Source: Sphingomonadaceae bacterium (GTDB lineage Bacteria > Pseudomonadota > Alphaproteobacteria > Sphingomonadales > Sphingomonadaceae). From it: 64,000 nucleotides of DNA. Positions 63,752 through 64,000 of the stretch are shown one piece after another. The stretch covers positions 1 to 64,000 of the forward strand of contig CANGJB010000010.1 of the NCBI GenBank assembly GCA_947453945.1. The letters are read 5' to 3'. Both the position numbers and the translations under genes were made by a program. Each line of letters opens with the position of its first letter. The first letter of the stretch is position 1. Below the pieces are notes generated by a model. It had not been told where the DNA came from. It made no database searches and saw only the letters and a list, made by a program, of their open reading frames with translations.

Positions 63752-64000
63752 GATATTCCTGAGCGCGCCACGCGCGCCGATGGTTGGGGAAAACAAGGCG
63801 CGTGCGCAGCAGGACTGGCCTGCGCGCCGTATCGACCTTGCGGAAATGAGCGTTGTGCCGGCCAAACGGCCAGCCAAGTTACCTGATCCGATGGTACCGG
63901 ATCGGTTGCTCAGAACGGGTGTTTTGCCTGGATTTTCAGCGTAACAGGTTGATCAACCTGCTTTGCAAAACGTGCTAGCGCCGCTTCTTGAAAGCGCCGC
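63752..64000. other. Right-edge intergenic region with two palindromes
   Basis: No convincing gene. GATCCG-ATGGTAC-CGGATC (63885-63903) and the perfect 16-bp palindrome CAGGTTGATCAACCTG (63945-63960) are present. The second is a likely operator for a gene beyond the edge or for the small minus-strand ORF. Confidence 0.5.

Noticed and set aside
63780-63944. Plus-strand frame starting MVGENKARAQQDW near the right edge
   Set aside because: No ribosome site and only moderate coding bias. Possible but too weak to list as a gene.

Overview
The window looks like a chromosomal segment of a GC-rich alphaproteobacterium, most likely a sphingomonad (Novosphingobium or a close relative). The reasons are the MipZ division-plane ATPase, a Cys-free ribosomal protein L36, an ScfR/PccR-type regulator divergent from propionyl-CoA carboxylase, dense translationally coupled gene strings, and short intergenic inverted repeats of the kind common in sphingomonads. 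No integrase, IS element, CRISPR array, rRNA or prophage was seen. There is one tRNA, tRNA-Thr(GGU). Almost everything is core metabolism.

Layout. 0-7 kb: end of a Ton-type energiser set (exbD), an Lhr-like ligase-associated helicase, a phosphohexomutase, a J-domain protein coupled to mipZ, and divergent panC. 7-16 kb: small uncharacterised ORFs, an SRAP (YedK) protein, a class II aldolase-like protein, an orphan [2Fe-2S] subunit, a Fur-type-controlled siderophore receptor, a three-gene operon (two secreted DUF4136-like proteins plus an M14 carboxypeptidase), galE, rpmJ and a HAD phosphatase. 16-29 kb: pgeF, pepN, an M48 protease, an SDR, an EamA exporter, a threonine aldolase, tRNA-Thr, gpmA, and the tightly packed purE-purK-folA-ribF string. 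29-37 kb: ileS-lspA-lipoprotein, a CNNM/CorC protein, an OmpA-like lipoprotein, an aldo/keto reductase with an unusual leader hairpin, and an inositol-phosphatase-like protein. 37-40 kb: sucCD.

40-53 kb is the most coherent functional block. A TetR regulator faces a two-gene operon: a COG3687/PF10118 protein with ferritin-like di-iron motifs, and a small membrane protein resembling styrene-oxide isomerase. Next comes the ScfR regulator, divergent from pccB, with a clear TTTGCAA-type operator between them. pccB, a thiolase, mce, mcm, a small membrane protein and pccA follow. Together these convert propionyl-CoA to succinyl-CoA, which sucCD can then use. etfBA follows, with a LiuR-like site in its promoter.

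53-64 kb: a TonB-C-domain protein, a GNAT, an isoaspartyl peptidase, then a six-gene coupled operon on the minus strand (DUF4129, DUF4350, MoxR ATPase, DUF58, SpoIIM, RDD) downstream of pheA, a membrane-anchored cytochrome c, and a small ORF near the right edge.

The best candidates for something not yet described are the TetR/di-iron/SOI-like cassette (39.8-42.0 kb), the Shine-Dalgarno-in-a-hairpin leader of the aldo/keto reductase (35.43-35.46 kb), a likely ATC-initiated small gene (7.2-7.4 kb), and the coupled MoxR-DUF58-SpoIIM-RDD module, whose function remains open.
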